Positions 24,678 through 33,341 of a DNA stretch of 64,000 nucleotides are shown here, piece by piece. This stretch comes from Streptomyces litmocidini (GTDB taxonomy: Bacteria > Actinomycetota > Actinomycetes > Streptomycetales > Streptomycetaceae), in NCBI RefSeq assembly GCF_014649755.1, contig NZ_BMTQ01000007.1, positions 62,001 through 126,000 of the forward strand. The letters are read 5' to 3'. The notes below the pieces were generated by a model. The model saw only the letters and a program-made list of their open reading frames with translations. It did not search any database and was not told the origin of the DNA. Made by a program: the position numbers and the translations under genes. Each line of letters begins with the position of its first letter. Within the stretch, counting starts at the first letter, position 1.

Positions 24678-26207
24678 TCAGCCCATCCGGCGGGTGAGGG
24701 CGGCCAGTGCGCCGGGCCTGCGGCCCGGGACCCGTCGGCGGAGGCCGACCAGGGTGGGTCCGAGGGCTCGGGCCCGGTCGGGGTCGCCGATCTGCTCCCA
24801 CTGGTGGTGGGCCCGGTCGACGGCCCCTTCGACGTCGGGGTCGTCCGTCCGCTGGCCCAGCCCGAGCCGGGCCTCGGCGGCGGCGAGCCAGAGTTCGCAG
24901 CTGCGGGCCGGTTCCCCGGCGAGGCGGGCGAGGTCGGCCCGCACCTCCGTCCAGTGGACGGCCTCCATCGACCGGGGTCCGTGGCGTCGCAGGGCCTCGC
25001 GCTCCCAGGCGGCCGCCATCGTCGCCGCCTCCCCGTGCCGCCCGGCCATGGCGGCGGCGAGGATCGCGGGGTGCGGGTCGTCCACGGCCGCCGACCCGCC
25101 CGCACCGGGGGGCACGGGCGCCGGAGGCGTCACGGGCAGGGGCGCGGGGCGGGTCACGGTCACGGGCGCGGGCGGAGGTGCGGGGCGGAACGTCGCCGGG
25201 GGCGCCGGAGGTGCCGGGCTCGTGGCGGGAACCCGTGCCGGGGCCGCTGCGGGAACCGGTGCCGGGCCCGCCGCGGGCGTGGGAGCCGGTGGAGGCGCGA
25301 GCCCGGGGGTGAGGAAGACCGGTTCCGGTGCGGGTGCCACCGCCATCGCCCGCGCGGCGGCCTCCGCGTGCGCCGCGGACGGCGTCAACCGGGCTCCGGA
25401 GCGCCAGAGTTCGGCCCAGGCGCGCAGGTACTCGGGGGTCGTGGGCTCGCCCCTGCGCGGGGCGGGCACCACGCGCCCGTAGAGGAGGGGGCCGGGCCCC
25501 AGGTGCAGCAGTCCGGGCGCGGCGGTGAGGCGCTGCCAGACGTCCGGGTCGGCCGCGAGGTCCGCGACGACGGTCGTGGCGCCGGGCGGCCGTGCGCCGA
25601 GTTCGCCGGCGAGCCAGTGCCAGGGCAGCGCGGTGTAGCGGAGGGTCGCCGGCGTGGTGCGGGCGAGGGCGAGGTGGGGCAGCTGCTGGCGGCGGTCGAG
25701 GTGGAGCTGGCCCGCGAGGCACACGACCAGGGGGCCGGGGCTCGCGGCCGCCGCTCGGAGGCGCGTGAGGACGGTCTGCGGGTCGAGCGGATCGGCGAGT
25801 TCGACGACCGTGGCGGCCGTGGTGCCGGTGAGCACCCCGGGCGGTACGGCGGCGAGCACCGGAAGCACCGAGGCGGCGTCCATCGCGCGGCCCCGGCCGG
25901 CGGGCGCGGCGGCCAGCAGGACGGCGGTGCCGACCGCGCCCATGGCCGCCGCGCCCCCTTCCGCACGCACGGCCGGACCGCCCACCGCCGCGCCCGGACC
26001 GCCCGTCACGACACCGGCGCCGGTACCGGCGCCCGCACCCGGGCCGCTCGCCGCGGCGACCGTGCTCGCTTCCGACGTCCGAGCGTCGGGGGCAAGCCCG
26101 TTCGACCTCCCCGCCCCCACACCCGTACGCGCGTCCGAACCGCCCGTGACCACCCCGCCGGGGGCCGTCGTCCCCGCGCCCACCGTGCCGTTCCCGTCGT
26201 CGTTCAC
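24678..26207 (-). CDS. Large Pro/Ala-rich protein with C-terminal TPR-like helices
   Basis: About 509 aa if GTG 26207 is used (weak site; the start is uncertain). Residues 1-90 are a Gly/Ala/Thr low-complexity region. Residues 100-270 form a compact domain with LRAAAASPGPLVVCLAGQLH, HLALARTTPATLRYTALPWH and TTVVADLAADPDVWQRL, loosely like a caspase/CHAT-type fold but without a visible His-Cys pair. A long Pro/Ala/Val linker follows (residues 300-380), then paired helices with HPAILAAAMAGRHGEAATMA and CELWLAAAEARLGLGQR, i.e. TPR-like. It is divergent from the PAS-PP2C phosphatase gene. I cannot assign a function. Confidence 0.6.
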   Translation of the reverse strand: MNDDGNGTVGAGTTAPGGVVTGGSDARTGVGAGRSNGLAPDARTSEASTVAAASGPGAGAGTGAGVVTGGPGAAVGGPAVRAEGGAAAMGAVGTAVLLAAAPAGRGRAMDAASVLPVLAAVPPGVLTGTTAATVVELADPLDPQTVLTRLRAAAASPGPLVVCLAGQLHLDRRQQLPHLALARTTPATLRYTALPWHWLAGELGARPPGATTVVADLAADPDVWQRLTAAPGLLHLGPGPLLYGRVVPAPRRGEPTTPEYLRAWAELWRSGARLTPSAAHAEAAARAMAVAPAPEPVFLTPGLAPPPAPTPAAGPAPVPAAAPARVPATSPAPPAPPATFRPAPPPAPVTVTRPAPLPVTPPAPVPPGAGGSAAVDDPHPAILAAAMAGRHGEAATMAAAWEREALRRHGPRSMEAVHWTEVRADLARLAGEPARSCELWLAAAEARLGLGQRTDDPDVEGAVDRAHHQWEQIGDPDRARALGPTLVGLRRRVPGRRPGALAALTRRMG

Positions 26208-26386
26208 CACCCCAGCACCGTAACGGGTCGCGCCCTGTCCGATAATCGCCGGGCCTTTGACATATGCCAGAAGCACCACCGGATCGAGTGTTGCCAAATC
26301 GCTTACGGGCCGTCCCGGGCTGTGCGACAGTCGTCCACGGGCCTCCTTCCACACCTGGCCGCGCCGCGCCTGTATCGGAGTACGAC

Positions 26387-27871
26387 ATGCCGTCCCATCT
26401 GTTCGCGGACCGCCCCGCCCAGCCGCCGGAGCCGGGCGCGGTGGACGCGCTGATCTCACAGACCCGCCGCCTGCGCGGCGAGGTGGACGCCGTCCGCCGG
26501 GACGCCGTGGCGGACGAGGACGATCCCCGGCAGCGGTGGCAGCGGGCCCTGTGCGATCTGGCGGTACACCAACTCGACGATCTGGGTGCCCAGTTGGGCC
26601 AGCTCCGGGCCGGAGTCCCGGCGAGCGCGGTCCCGGAGGACGGGACCGGGGACATCGACGCCGTCGCCGACACCGCGCTCGCGCCCGCCCCCGGCACCGC
26701 GTACGGCGTGACCGCCCCGCCCCGGACCGGTTCGCTGCTCTCCCGGGTCGGCAGCGCCGAGTGGAACCTGCTCACCGACGAGGTCAGCTGGTCCGAGGAG
26801 CTGTTCCAGATCTTCGGACGTCCCCCGGAGAGCGGCCCGATGTCGCTCGACGAGATGCCCACGATGGTCTTCCCCGATGACCAGCCCGTCCTCCAGGGCA
26901 TGGTGACGGACTGCCTGATCGACGGGAAGCCGATCGACGGCGAGTTCCGGATCGTACGGACCGACGGCCGGGTGCGCACGGTGCACATGACCGGCGAACC
27001 CGTGCTCGACACCGACGGCTGCACCGCCTCCATGTGGGCCGTCCTGCGCGACGTCAGCGAACTGCGGCGCAGCGAGCGGGCGGTCCGCGAGAGCCGGGAC
27101 AGCCTGGAACGCAGCCGCCACATCGAGCTCACCGAGCGGCGGGTCGCCGTCGAACTGCAGGAGGCCGTCCTCCCGCCGTGGCGCGGTTCGCTCCGCTTCG
27201 CCCACGACGGCCCCGCCCCGCTCGACGTGGCCGCGCACTACCTGCCGGCCGCCAGCACCGGTCTGATCGGCGGCGACTGGTACGACGCGCTCGCCCTGCC
27301 CGACGGGGACGCCCTGCTGACCGTCGGCGACCTGACGGGCCACGGGGTCGCCGCGACCTCCTCCATGGCCATGCTCCTCGGCGCGCTGCGCGGCATGGCC
27401 GTCGCCGGCATCCGGCCCGGCGCGCTGATGGGCCACCTCAACCAGCTCCTGGAGACCTCCGTACAGCCCGCCCTCGGCAGCGCGATGTGCTGCCGCTACG
27501 ACCCGGTGGCCCAGACCCTGGCCTGGGCGCAGGCCGGCCACCCCGCCCCGCTGCTCTTCCGCGACGGGACGGGGCACGCGCTCCGACGGCCCGACGGCGT
27601 GCTGCTCGGGGCGACGGCCGGCGCCGTGTACGACGAGGCCGAGACCCGGCTGCTCCCGGGCGACCTGCTGGTCCTGCACACCGACGGGCTGGCCCGTGGC
27701 GGTGATCCGGACGACGACACGGGCGCGCGACGGCTGCTCGCCCTCGGCCCCCGGTTCGCGGAGGCACGGGACGCGCAGGACGGCGTGCGCGCGGTGGTGG
27801 AGGAGTTCGGCGAGGAGCCGCGCGAGGACGACGCCTGCGTGATGGTGGTCCGGGTCGCCCGCCCGAGCTGA
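26387..27871 (+). CDS. PAS domain PP2C-type (SpoIIE) serine phosphatase
   Basis: 494 aa from ATG 26387 with a CGGAG site. The N-terminus is helical. Residues about 110-235 are a PAS domain (AEWNLLTDEVSWSEELFQIF, then FRIVRTDGRVRTVHMTGEPV), followed by a short coiled linker (ERAVRESRDSLERSRHIELT) and a SpoIIE/RsbU phosphatase domain with STGLIGGDWYDALALPDGD, LTVGDLTGHGVAATSSMAML, VLHTDGLARGG and PREDDACVMVV supplying the metal-binding Asp residues. Such enzymes dephosphorylate anti-sigma antagonists in partner-switching cascades. An RsbW-like kinase and sigma gene lie at the left edge of the window, but pairing is not shown. Confidence 0.93.
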   Translation: MPSHLFADRPAQPPEPGAVDALISQTRRLRGEVDAVRRDAVADEDDPRQRWQRALCDLAVHQLDDLGAQLGQLRAGVPASAVPEDGTGDIDAVADTALAPAPGTAYGVTAPPRTGSLLSRVGSAEWNLLTDEVSWSEELFQIFGRPPESGPMSLDEMPTMVFPDDQPVLQGMVTDCLIDGKPIDGEFRIVRTDGRVRTVHMTGEPVLDTDGCTASMWAVLRDVSELRRSERAVRESRDSLERSRHIELTERRVAVELQEAVLPPWRGSLRFAHDGPAPLDVAAHYLPAASTGLIGGDWYDALALPDGDALLTVGDLTGHGVAATSSMAMLLGALRGMAVAGIRPGALMGHLNQLLETSVQPALGSAMCCRYDPVAQTLAWAQAGHPAPLLFRDGTGHALRRPDGVLLGATAGAVYDEAETRLLPGDLLVLHTDGLARGGDPDDDTGARRLLALGPRFAEARDAQDGVRAVVEEFGEEPREDDACVMVVRVARPS

Positions 27872-28057
27872 GACCCCCCGCACCGGAGCCCGGGCCACCC
27901 GCGCGCCGGTACTCGAACCACCCGCGCCGGAGCCGGGACCGCCTGCCGACGAGCCTTCCGAGCCCTCGTCGCACTCGCTGACGAGCCCTTCCCGAGCCCT
28001 CCTCCCACCCGCCTGACGGGCCCTTTCGCGCCTCCCCGTCCCACGGGCCGGGGAGGC

Positions 28058-29548
28058 TCAGGCCTGCCCGGCCCTGGGGCTGTTGACGGGCGACCTGGGG
28101 AGGGCCAGCTCGATCTCCTCGCGCAGGGTCTCGACGCTCGAGTGGCCCGCGTACTGGCCGGTGAGCCGGTACATCTCCCTCAGCCGGTCCCAGGTCCGGT
28201 GGGACGAGGTGTTCCCCATGGACACGAGGGCGAGCCGGGCGTACCGGTCGGCCTGTTCCGGGTCGTCCGCGATGAAGCAGGCCGACGCCATCGAGATGTG
28301 GTCGAAGAGCTTGGACCGGTCGTGCCCGCCGTGCCTCAGTTCGAGGGCCAGCTTGGCGTGGCGCTGCGCGGGGATCGCCGCGGCCGGGTCGTGCTCGGCG
28401 AGGGTGCGGTAGGCGAGGGCCTGCATGCCGTGCATGTCGGCCTCGTCGAAGTTCTGCATCCAGTCCGGCTTCTCCTCGCCCGTGTCGGAGACGAAGAGGT
28501 CCTCGGCCTCTCCGAGGGTCCGCCGCATGGCCTGGCCCCGCCCCATCGAGGCCTGCGCCCAGGCCTCGATGGTGTGGAACATGGCCCGGGTGCGGGGCAG
28601 GACCCGCTCGCCCGAGCCCACCTTGGCGAGCTTCATCAGATCGAGGGCGTCGTCGGGCCGGCCCAGGTGCACCATCTGGCGGGCGGCCCGGGACAGCGCC
28701 TCGCCGGCCCGGGGCCGGTCGCCGCCCTCGCGGGCCGCGTGGGCGGCGATGACGAAGTACTTCTGCGCCGTCGGTTCGAGGCCGACGTCGTGGGACATCC
28801 AGCCCGCCAGGACGGCGAGGTTGGCGGCGACGCCCCACAGGCGCCGCTGGAGGTGGTCGGCGTGGCGGTAGGCGAGCATGCCGCCCACCTCGTTGAGCTG
28901 GCCCACGACCGCCTTGCGCTGGAGGCCGCCGCCCCGGGAGGCGTCCCAGGCGCGGAACACCACCACGGAGTGCTCCAGGGCCTCGATCTCCTCCGACCCG
29001 ATGGGGGCGGCCTCGTAGCGGTCGAACCCGGCGGGGTCGGCGTGGAGGGGATCGGTGGCACGCTGGGCGACGCCCTTGCGTGCGGGGTCGGTCTGCAGCC
29101 AGTCGTGCATGGCGTTGCTGAGTACGGAGCCGGCGGCAAGCGCGGCACCCGCGCCCACCAGGCCGCGTCGGTTGAGCATGAGGTCCATTCCCGTGAATTC
29201 GGTGAGGACCGCCGCCGCACGATCGGGGGGCCAGGGCAGCCCGTCAGGGTTGTCCGTCTTCCTGACGTCCTGCTTCTTTCCGGCACGCCCGTGTCGTACG
29301 AACCCGAGGTCCTCGATGGTCACGACACGGCCGAGTCGCTCGGTGAACAGTGCTGCCAGCACCCGGGGGACGGGATCGCGCGGGGTCTCGCCCCGGTCGA
29401 TCCACCGCCGCACCCGCGAGGTGTCGGTCGCCAGCTGGGGGTGGCCCATGGCCGCCGCCTGCCGGTTGACGAGCCTCGCGAGTTCGCCCTTGGACCAGCC
29501 GGCCAGGCCGAACAGGTCTGCCAGGCGGGTGTTGGTTTGTCCGGTCAC
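28058..29548 (-). CDS. NsdA-like TPR regulator of development and antibiotic production
   Basis: 496 aa from GTG 29548. The N-terminus is a helix-turn-helix-like module (GLAGWSKGELARLVNRQAAA, then TDTSRVRRWIDRGETPRDPV, PRVLAALFTERLG), followed by a linker and a TPR-like array carrying GGGLQRKAVVGQLNEVGGML, LAGWMSHDVGLEPTAQKYFV and RAARQMVHLGRPDDALDLMK. These blocks match what I recall of the Streptomyces NsdA/NsdB family, cytosolic repressors of sporulation and antibiotic synthesis. It is divergent from a phosphotransferase gene, with inverted repeats between them. Whether it is the NsdA orthologue or a paralogue cannot be decided here. Confidence 0.8.
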   Translation of the reverse strand: MTGQTNTRLADLFGLAGWSKGELARLVNRQAAAMGHPQLATDTSRVRRWIDRGETPRDPVPRVLAALFTERLGRVVTIEDLGFVRHGRAGKKQDVRKTDNPDGLPWPPDRAAAVLTEFTGMDLMLNRRGLVGAGAALAAGSVLSNAMHDWLQTDPARKGVAQRATDPLHADPAGFDRYEAAPIGSEEIEALEHSVVVFRAWDASRGGGLQRKAVVGQLNEVGGMLAYRHADHLQRRLWGVAANLAVLAGWMSHDVGLEPTAQKYFVIAAHAAREGGDRPRAGEALSRAARQMVHLGRPDDALDLMKLAKVGSGERVLPRTRAMFHTIEAWAQASMGRGQAMRRTLGEAEDLFVSDTGEEKPDWMQNFDEADMHGMQALAYRTLAEHDPAAAIPAQRHAKLALELRHGGHDRSKLFDHISMASACFIADDPEQADRYARLALVSMGNTSSHRTWDRLREMYRLTGQYAGHSSVETLREEIELALPRSPVNSPRAGQA

Positions 29549-29576
29549 GTCTAAGCCCCCAGGTTCTCGGCTGAGT

Positions 29577-29629
29577 TGACAGTAACCCCCTGTCATAGGC
29601 CTGGCGACAATTCGCCAGGGTTCGCCAGG
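29577..29629. promoter_or_regulatory. Inverted repeats between the divergent NsdA-like and phosphotransferase genes
   Basis: TGACAG-7-CTGTCA (29577-29595) is followed by CCTGGCG-6-CGCCAGG (29600-29619) and a further CGCCAGG half-site (29623-29629). A TTGACA hexamer overlaps the first repeat. The position suggests shared operators. Confidence 0.55.
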
Positions 29630-29781
29630 GTGCGCTGGATGTTCCGCCACCCGCGCCCGGGTGTCAGGTAGGAACGCGCCACCCCGCCCCGCCGACCGGC
29701 CCTCATTCCCCAGGGTGCGGACCGGGGGCGGGCGGGGCGACGCACGCAACTCGTCGGCGCACGAAGGGATCTGTCACCTCC

Positions 29782-30909
29782 ATGTACACAGCATCGTCCT
29801 CCGTGTCCGCCCCGCCCCGGCCGCAGCACCGCATCGTCCCGGCAGGCGCCGGACCGTACCTCGCCCCCGCTCCCCAGGCCGTCCGGCCGAGGCGCTGGGC
29901 GGGCGGCACCGGCACCCAGCCGGTCAGCGGGAGAATCGACCTGTCCGGCCCCCAGGGGGCGCAGCTGAAGACGGCGATCGCGTCGGTCCACCGGATCTGC
30001 CCGGAGTTCAACCCGGTGCAGGTGCTGCGGCGCAGCGGCCGTTCCGTACTGATCGTCGGGACGACGGGGCGGACGACGGCGGTCGCCAAGTGTTTACTGG
30101 ACCACTCCCCCGCCTGGGTCGAGCGGTTCCGGCACGAGATAGCTTCCTACCGTTCCTTCGTCCGTCACCGTCCGCCGGTGCGGGCGCCGCGGCTGATCGC
30201 CGCGGACCCGGAGAACTGCACGCTGGTGATCGAGCGGATGCCCGGGCGTGCGGCGGCGCTCTCGCGCCACCCCGTCGAGGCTCCACCGCGGGCCGACGTG
30301 CGGGCCGCGCTCGGCGCGATCGCCCGGCTCAACGCCTGGCGGCCGCCGGCCGGGACCTTCGACGCGCCGCTGGACTACGGCGCCCGGATCGCCCGCTACC
30401 ACGAGCTCGGGCTCTTCACGGACCGGGACCGGGACGACCTGCAGAAGCTGCTGCACGGTCTGGCGCACGCGGGCGGCCGTCAGGGCATGGGCCAGTTCTG
30501 TCACGGCGACGCCCTGCTCTCCAACATCCTGCTCTCCCCCGCCGGGCCGGTGCTCGTCGACTGGGAGCACGCGGGCTGGTACCTGCCCGGCTACGACCTG
30601 GCGACCCTGTGGGCGGTGCTCGGTGACGCGCCGCTGGCCCGGCGCCAGATCAGCCAGCTCGCCCAGCAGGCGGGCCCGGCCTCCCGGGACGCCTTCCTGG
30701 TGAACCTGATGATCGTGCTGACGCGGGAGATCCGCACCTACGAGACGGCGGTGCAGCGCACCATGAAGGAGGCCCCTCCGGCCGGTTCGGTGCCGGTGCC
30801 CTCGGGGGCGCTCGCGCCCGGCGAGGAACAGCGGCTGCTGCTGAGGCGGCTGCACGACGACTGCGCCATGGCACGGCGGGCCGTGCGCGCGGCGGTCGGG
30901 ACGCGCTGA
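29782..30909 (+). CDS. Aminoglycoside-phosphotransferase-family kinase with a TTA codon
   Basis: 375 aa. After a 70-residue Pro/Ala-rich N-terminus the kinase-like fold shows an Ile/Val strand region (RSVLIVGTTGRTTAVAKCLL) with the ATP-binding Lys, CTLVIERMPGRAAAL, the catalytic loop FCHGDALLSNILLSPAGPVL and the metal-binding VDWEHAGWYLPGYDLATLW. APH-family members phosphorylate small metabolites; resistance is not implied. Codon 105 (30094-30096) is TTA, the rare leucine codon read by the developmental bldA tRNA, so translation may depend on bldA. It is divergent from the NsdA-like gene and ends in a strong terminator. Confidence 0.85.
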   Translation: MYTASSSVSAPPRPQHRIVPAGAGPYLAPAPQAVRPRRWAGGTGTQPVSGRIDLSGPQGAQLKTAIASVHRICPEFNPVQVLRRSGRSVLIVGTTGRTTAVAKCLLDHSPAWVERFRHEIASYRSFVRHRPPVRAPRLIAADPENCTLVIERMPGRAAALSRHPVEAPPRADVRAALGAIARLNAWRPPAGTFDAPLDYGARIARYHELGLFTDRDRDDLQKLLHGLAHAGGRQGMGQFCHGDALLSNILLSPAGPVLVDWEHAGWYLPGYDLATLWAVLGDAPLARRQISQLAQQAGPASRDAFLVNLMIVLTREIRTYETAVQRTMKEAPPAGSVPVPSGALAPGEEQRLLLRRLHDDCAMARRAVRAAVGTR

Positions 30910-30937
30910 AGGGCGGTCCGGCCGACCACACGGGGGG

Positions 30938-30981
30938 GGTGCGCCGCGTCCCGGTGCCGACACACCGGGACGCGGCGCACC
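30938..30981. terminator. Hairpin terminator after the phosphotransferase gene
   Basis: A 19-bp perfect stem (30938-30956 with 30963-30981) with a 6-nt loop, 28 bp after the stop. Confidence 0.9.
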
Positions 30982-31208
30982 GGCTTGTCCGCGCCCCTCC
31001 ACGAGCCCCTTCCATTGGTCCACTCCGGTGACGGCTCCCAGGCCCGGGACCCGTCGCCGCGAAACTCCGCCACATGGCCTCCTTTTCCGCCCTGACGTGG
31101 GAACTTCCTTTCGTGCAGGCGTGATTGACGGGACGTCCGGGAGCCGATACCCCTGTACGGGTTCGGCCCCGCACGCCCCCGTGTCACCCCCTGCCCCTGG
31201 AGGCCGCC

Positions 31209-33182
31209 TTGCTCCGTCCCGCGTCGCGCAGACGTCCATCGCCGATCCGTGTGCCGGGGGCGGTGGGCGCCCTGGCGTCCGCCGTCCTGCTGCTTCCCCT
31301 GCTGTCCGCCGCCCCGCCCGCCGGCGCCGACGTGCCCGAGGCGGGTGTCCTGCAGGAGCAGTTCGCGCGGGCGGCCGAGCGGCACGGCGTGCCCGAGAGC
31401 GTGCTGCTCGCCGTCTCGTACCTGCAGTCGCGGTGGGATGCCCACGGCGGTGCGCCCAGCGTGACCGGCGGCTACGGGCCGATGCACCTGACGGACGCGG
31501 TGACGGCGCTGGCCCGGACCGCCCCGCACCACTCGGAGGGCGGGGAGGACGCGCGCGGCGACGGCTCCCGCCCGGCCCGCACGGGCGGTGACGTCCCGGT
31601 GCCCGCGCCCGAGGAGCTGCCCGAGCGGCTGCGGACCCTGGAGCGGGCGTCCGCGCTGTCCGGGATCCCGGCCGAGGAGCTGCGCACCGTGCCCGCCGCG
31701 AACATCGAGGGCGGGGCGGCGCTGCTCGCGGCGGCGCAGCGCGAGGCCGGCCTTCCGGCGAGCGCGGACCCGGCCGACTGGTACGGGGCGGTGGCGCGGT
31801 ACTCCGGCGCGGACGACTCGGCGACGGCGGCGGCGTACGCGAACGACGCGTTCGACGTGATCCGGACCGGGGAGACCCGGACGACGGACAGCGGGCAGGT
31901 GGTGACGCTGCCGGCCGCCCCGGCCGTCACGCCCGAGACCGGTCAGGTGGCGGCCCTGGGCCTCCGCCGGCCCGTCGCCGGGCCCGTGGAGTGCCCGTCG
32001 TCGGTGGCCTGCGAGTGGGTCCCGGCGCCGTACGAGGAGTTCGGCGACGGCGACTACGGCAACCACGACAAGGCGGACCGGCCCGCCTCCCAGTCGATCG
32101 ACTACATCGTGATCCACGACACCGAGGCGGACTGGAAGACCACCTTGAAGCTGGTGCAGGACCCGACGTACGTGTCCTGGCAGTACTCGCTGCGCTCCTC
32201 CGACGGGCACATCGCGCAGCACGTGCCGCTGAAGGACGTGGCCTGGCACGCGGGGAACTGGTTCGTGAACGCCAAGTCGGTGGGTCTGGAGCACGAGGGC
32301 TTCCTGACCTCGCCGGACTCCTGGTACACGGAGGCGATGTACCGGTCGTCGGCGCGCCTGGTGCGGTACATCGCCGCGCGGTACGGCATCCCGCTGGACC
32401 GGCAGCACGTCCTGGGCCACGACAACGTGCCGGGCACGACGGCGTCCACGATCAGGAACATGCACACGGACCCGGGGCCGTACTGGGACTGGGCCCACTA
32501 CTTCCGGCTGCTCGGCCGTCCGATCACTCCGAGCGCCGGTCCGCACGCGGGCGTGGTGACGGTCCGGCCCGACTACGAGTCCCACCGGCCGGTCTACACG
32601 GACTGCGCGACGGCGGGGCAGGCGTGTGTGCCGCACGGCAGCGGGGCGGTGCGGCTGCACACCGCGCCGAGCTCCGACGCGCCCCTGGTGAAGGACGTCG
32701 GCCTGCGGCCGGGCGGCCAGGACTCCACGACCGGGGTCAACGACACGGGGGCGCGGGCCTCGACCGGGCAGAGCTTCGCGGTGGCGGAGCGACGGGGGGA
32801 CTGGACGGCAGTCTGGTACCTCGGGCAGAAGGCGTGGTTCCTCAACCCGGTGGAGGAGCCGACGGCGGTGAACGCGCGGGGGCGGGTCCTCACGCCCCGG
32901 GAGGGCCTGGCGGAGGTCCCGGTGTACGGGCGGGCGTATCCGGAGGCCTCGGCGTATCCGGCGGGCGTGCCGGTGCAGTCGGTGTCGCCGCTGCCGTACA
33001 AGCTGCTCGCGGGCCAGCGGTACGTGGTCGGGGGCAGCACCCCGGGCGAGTACTACTTCGCGCCGGTGTTCGACCCGAGCGGGCACACCGTGGTCCGGGG
33101 CCAGGAGCAGTACTACCAGATCCAGTTCGGCCATCGGGTGGCCTTTGTGAAGGCCGCTGACGTGCGGGTTTCCCAGGGCTGA
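31209..33182 (+). CDS. Secreted N-acetylmuramoyl-L-alanine amidase with lytic-transglycosylase-like N-terminus
   Basis: 657 aa from TTG 31209, supported by CTGGAGG 5 nt upstream. A signal peptide (GAVGALASAVLLLPLLSAAPP ending near AGA) precedes a short segment resembling a lytic transglycosylase active-site region (VPESVLLAVSYLQSRWDAHG, GGYGPMHLT). The central amidase_2/PGRP domain has Zn ligands in YIVIHDTEADW, VAWHAGNWFVN and VLGHDNVPGT. The C-terminal 200 residues are beta-rich (two SH3-like regions: GSGAVRLHTAPSS and AERRGDWTAVWYLGQKAWF). It cleaves the amide bond between MurNAc and the stem peptide outside the cell. Confidence 0.9.
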   Translation: MLRPASRRRPSPIRVPGAVGALASAVLLLPLLSAAPPAGADVPEAGVLQEQFARAAERHGVPESVLLAVSYLQSRWDAHGGAPSVTGGYGPMHLTDAVTALARTAPHHSEGGEDARGDGSRPARTGGDVPVPAPEELPERLRTLERASALSGIPAEELRTVPAANIEGGAALLAAAQREAGLPASADPADWYGAVARYSGADDSATAAAYANDAFDVIRTGETRTTDSGQVVTLPAAPAVTPETGQVAALGLRRPVAGPVECPSSVACEWVPAPYEEFGDGDYGNHDKADRPASQSIDYIVIHDTEADWKTTLKLVQDPTYVSWQYSLRSSDGHIAQHVPLKDVAWHAGNWFVNAKSVGLEHEGFLTSPDSWYTEAMYRSSARLVRYIAARYGIPLDRQHVLGHDNVPGTTASTIRNMHTDPGPYWDWAHYFRLLGRPITPSAGPHAGVVTVRPDYESHRPVYTDCATAGQACVPHGSGAVRLHTAPSSDAPLVKDVGLRPGGQDSTTGVNDTGARASTGQSFAVAERRGDWTAVWYLGQKAWFLNPVEEPTAVNARGRVLTPREGLAEVPVYGRAYPEASAYPAGVPVQSVSPLPYKLLAGQRYVVGGSTPGEYYFAPVFDPSGHTVVRGQEQYYQIQFGHRVAFVKAADVRVSQG

Positions 33183-33204
33183 CGGAGGTCTGGCCGAAAG
33201 GCGC

Positions 33205-33239
33205 GGGGTGGTGCCGGCCGTGGGGTCCGGCACCACCCC
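33205..33239. terminator. Hairpin terminator after the amidase gene
   Basis: A 13-bp perfect stem (33205-33217 with 33227-33239), 9-nt loop, 22 bp after the stop. Confidence 0.85.
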
Positions 33240-33341
33240 TTCGGCGTTCATACGACTATTCGGGAGACCGCGTGCGCCGTCCGGGCGACGGGTAAGGCTG
33301 GGCCGGTCACCGCCCCCGCTCACCGGAAGGCCCTCCCGCAC

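Noticed and set aside
22660..27132. Open minus-strand frame of 1490 codons
   Set aside because: Only the first-listed end (22660-23598) is a gene, the PfkB kinase. The rest is the high-GC antisense shadow of the YdeI remnant, the GNAT, the Pro/Ala-rich protein and the PP2C genes.
29782..30909. Aminoglycoside resistance gene
   Set aside because: The kinase-like motifs are shared by the whole APH/choline-kinase family, and the long N-terminal tail and neighbours do not suggest resistance.
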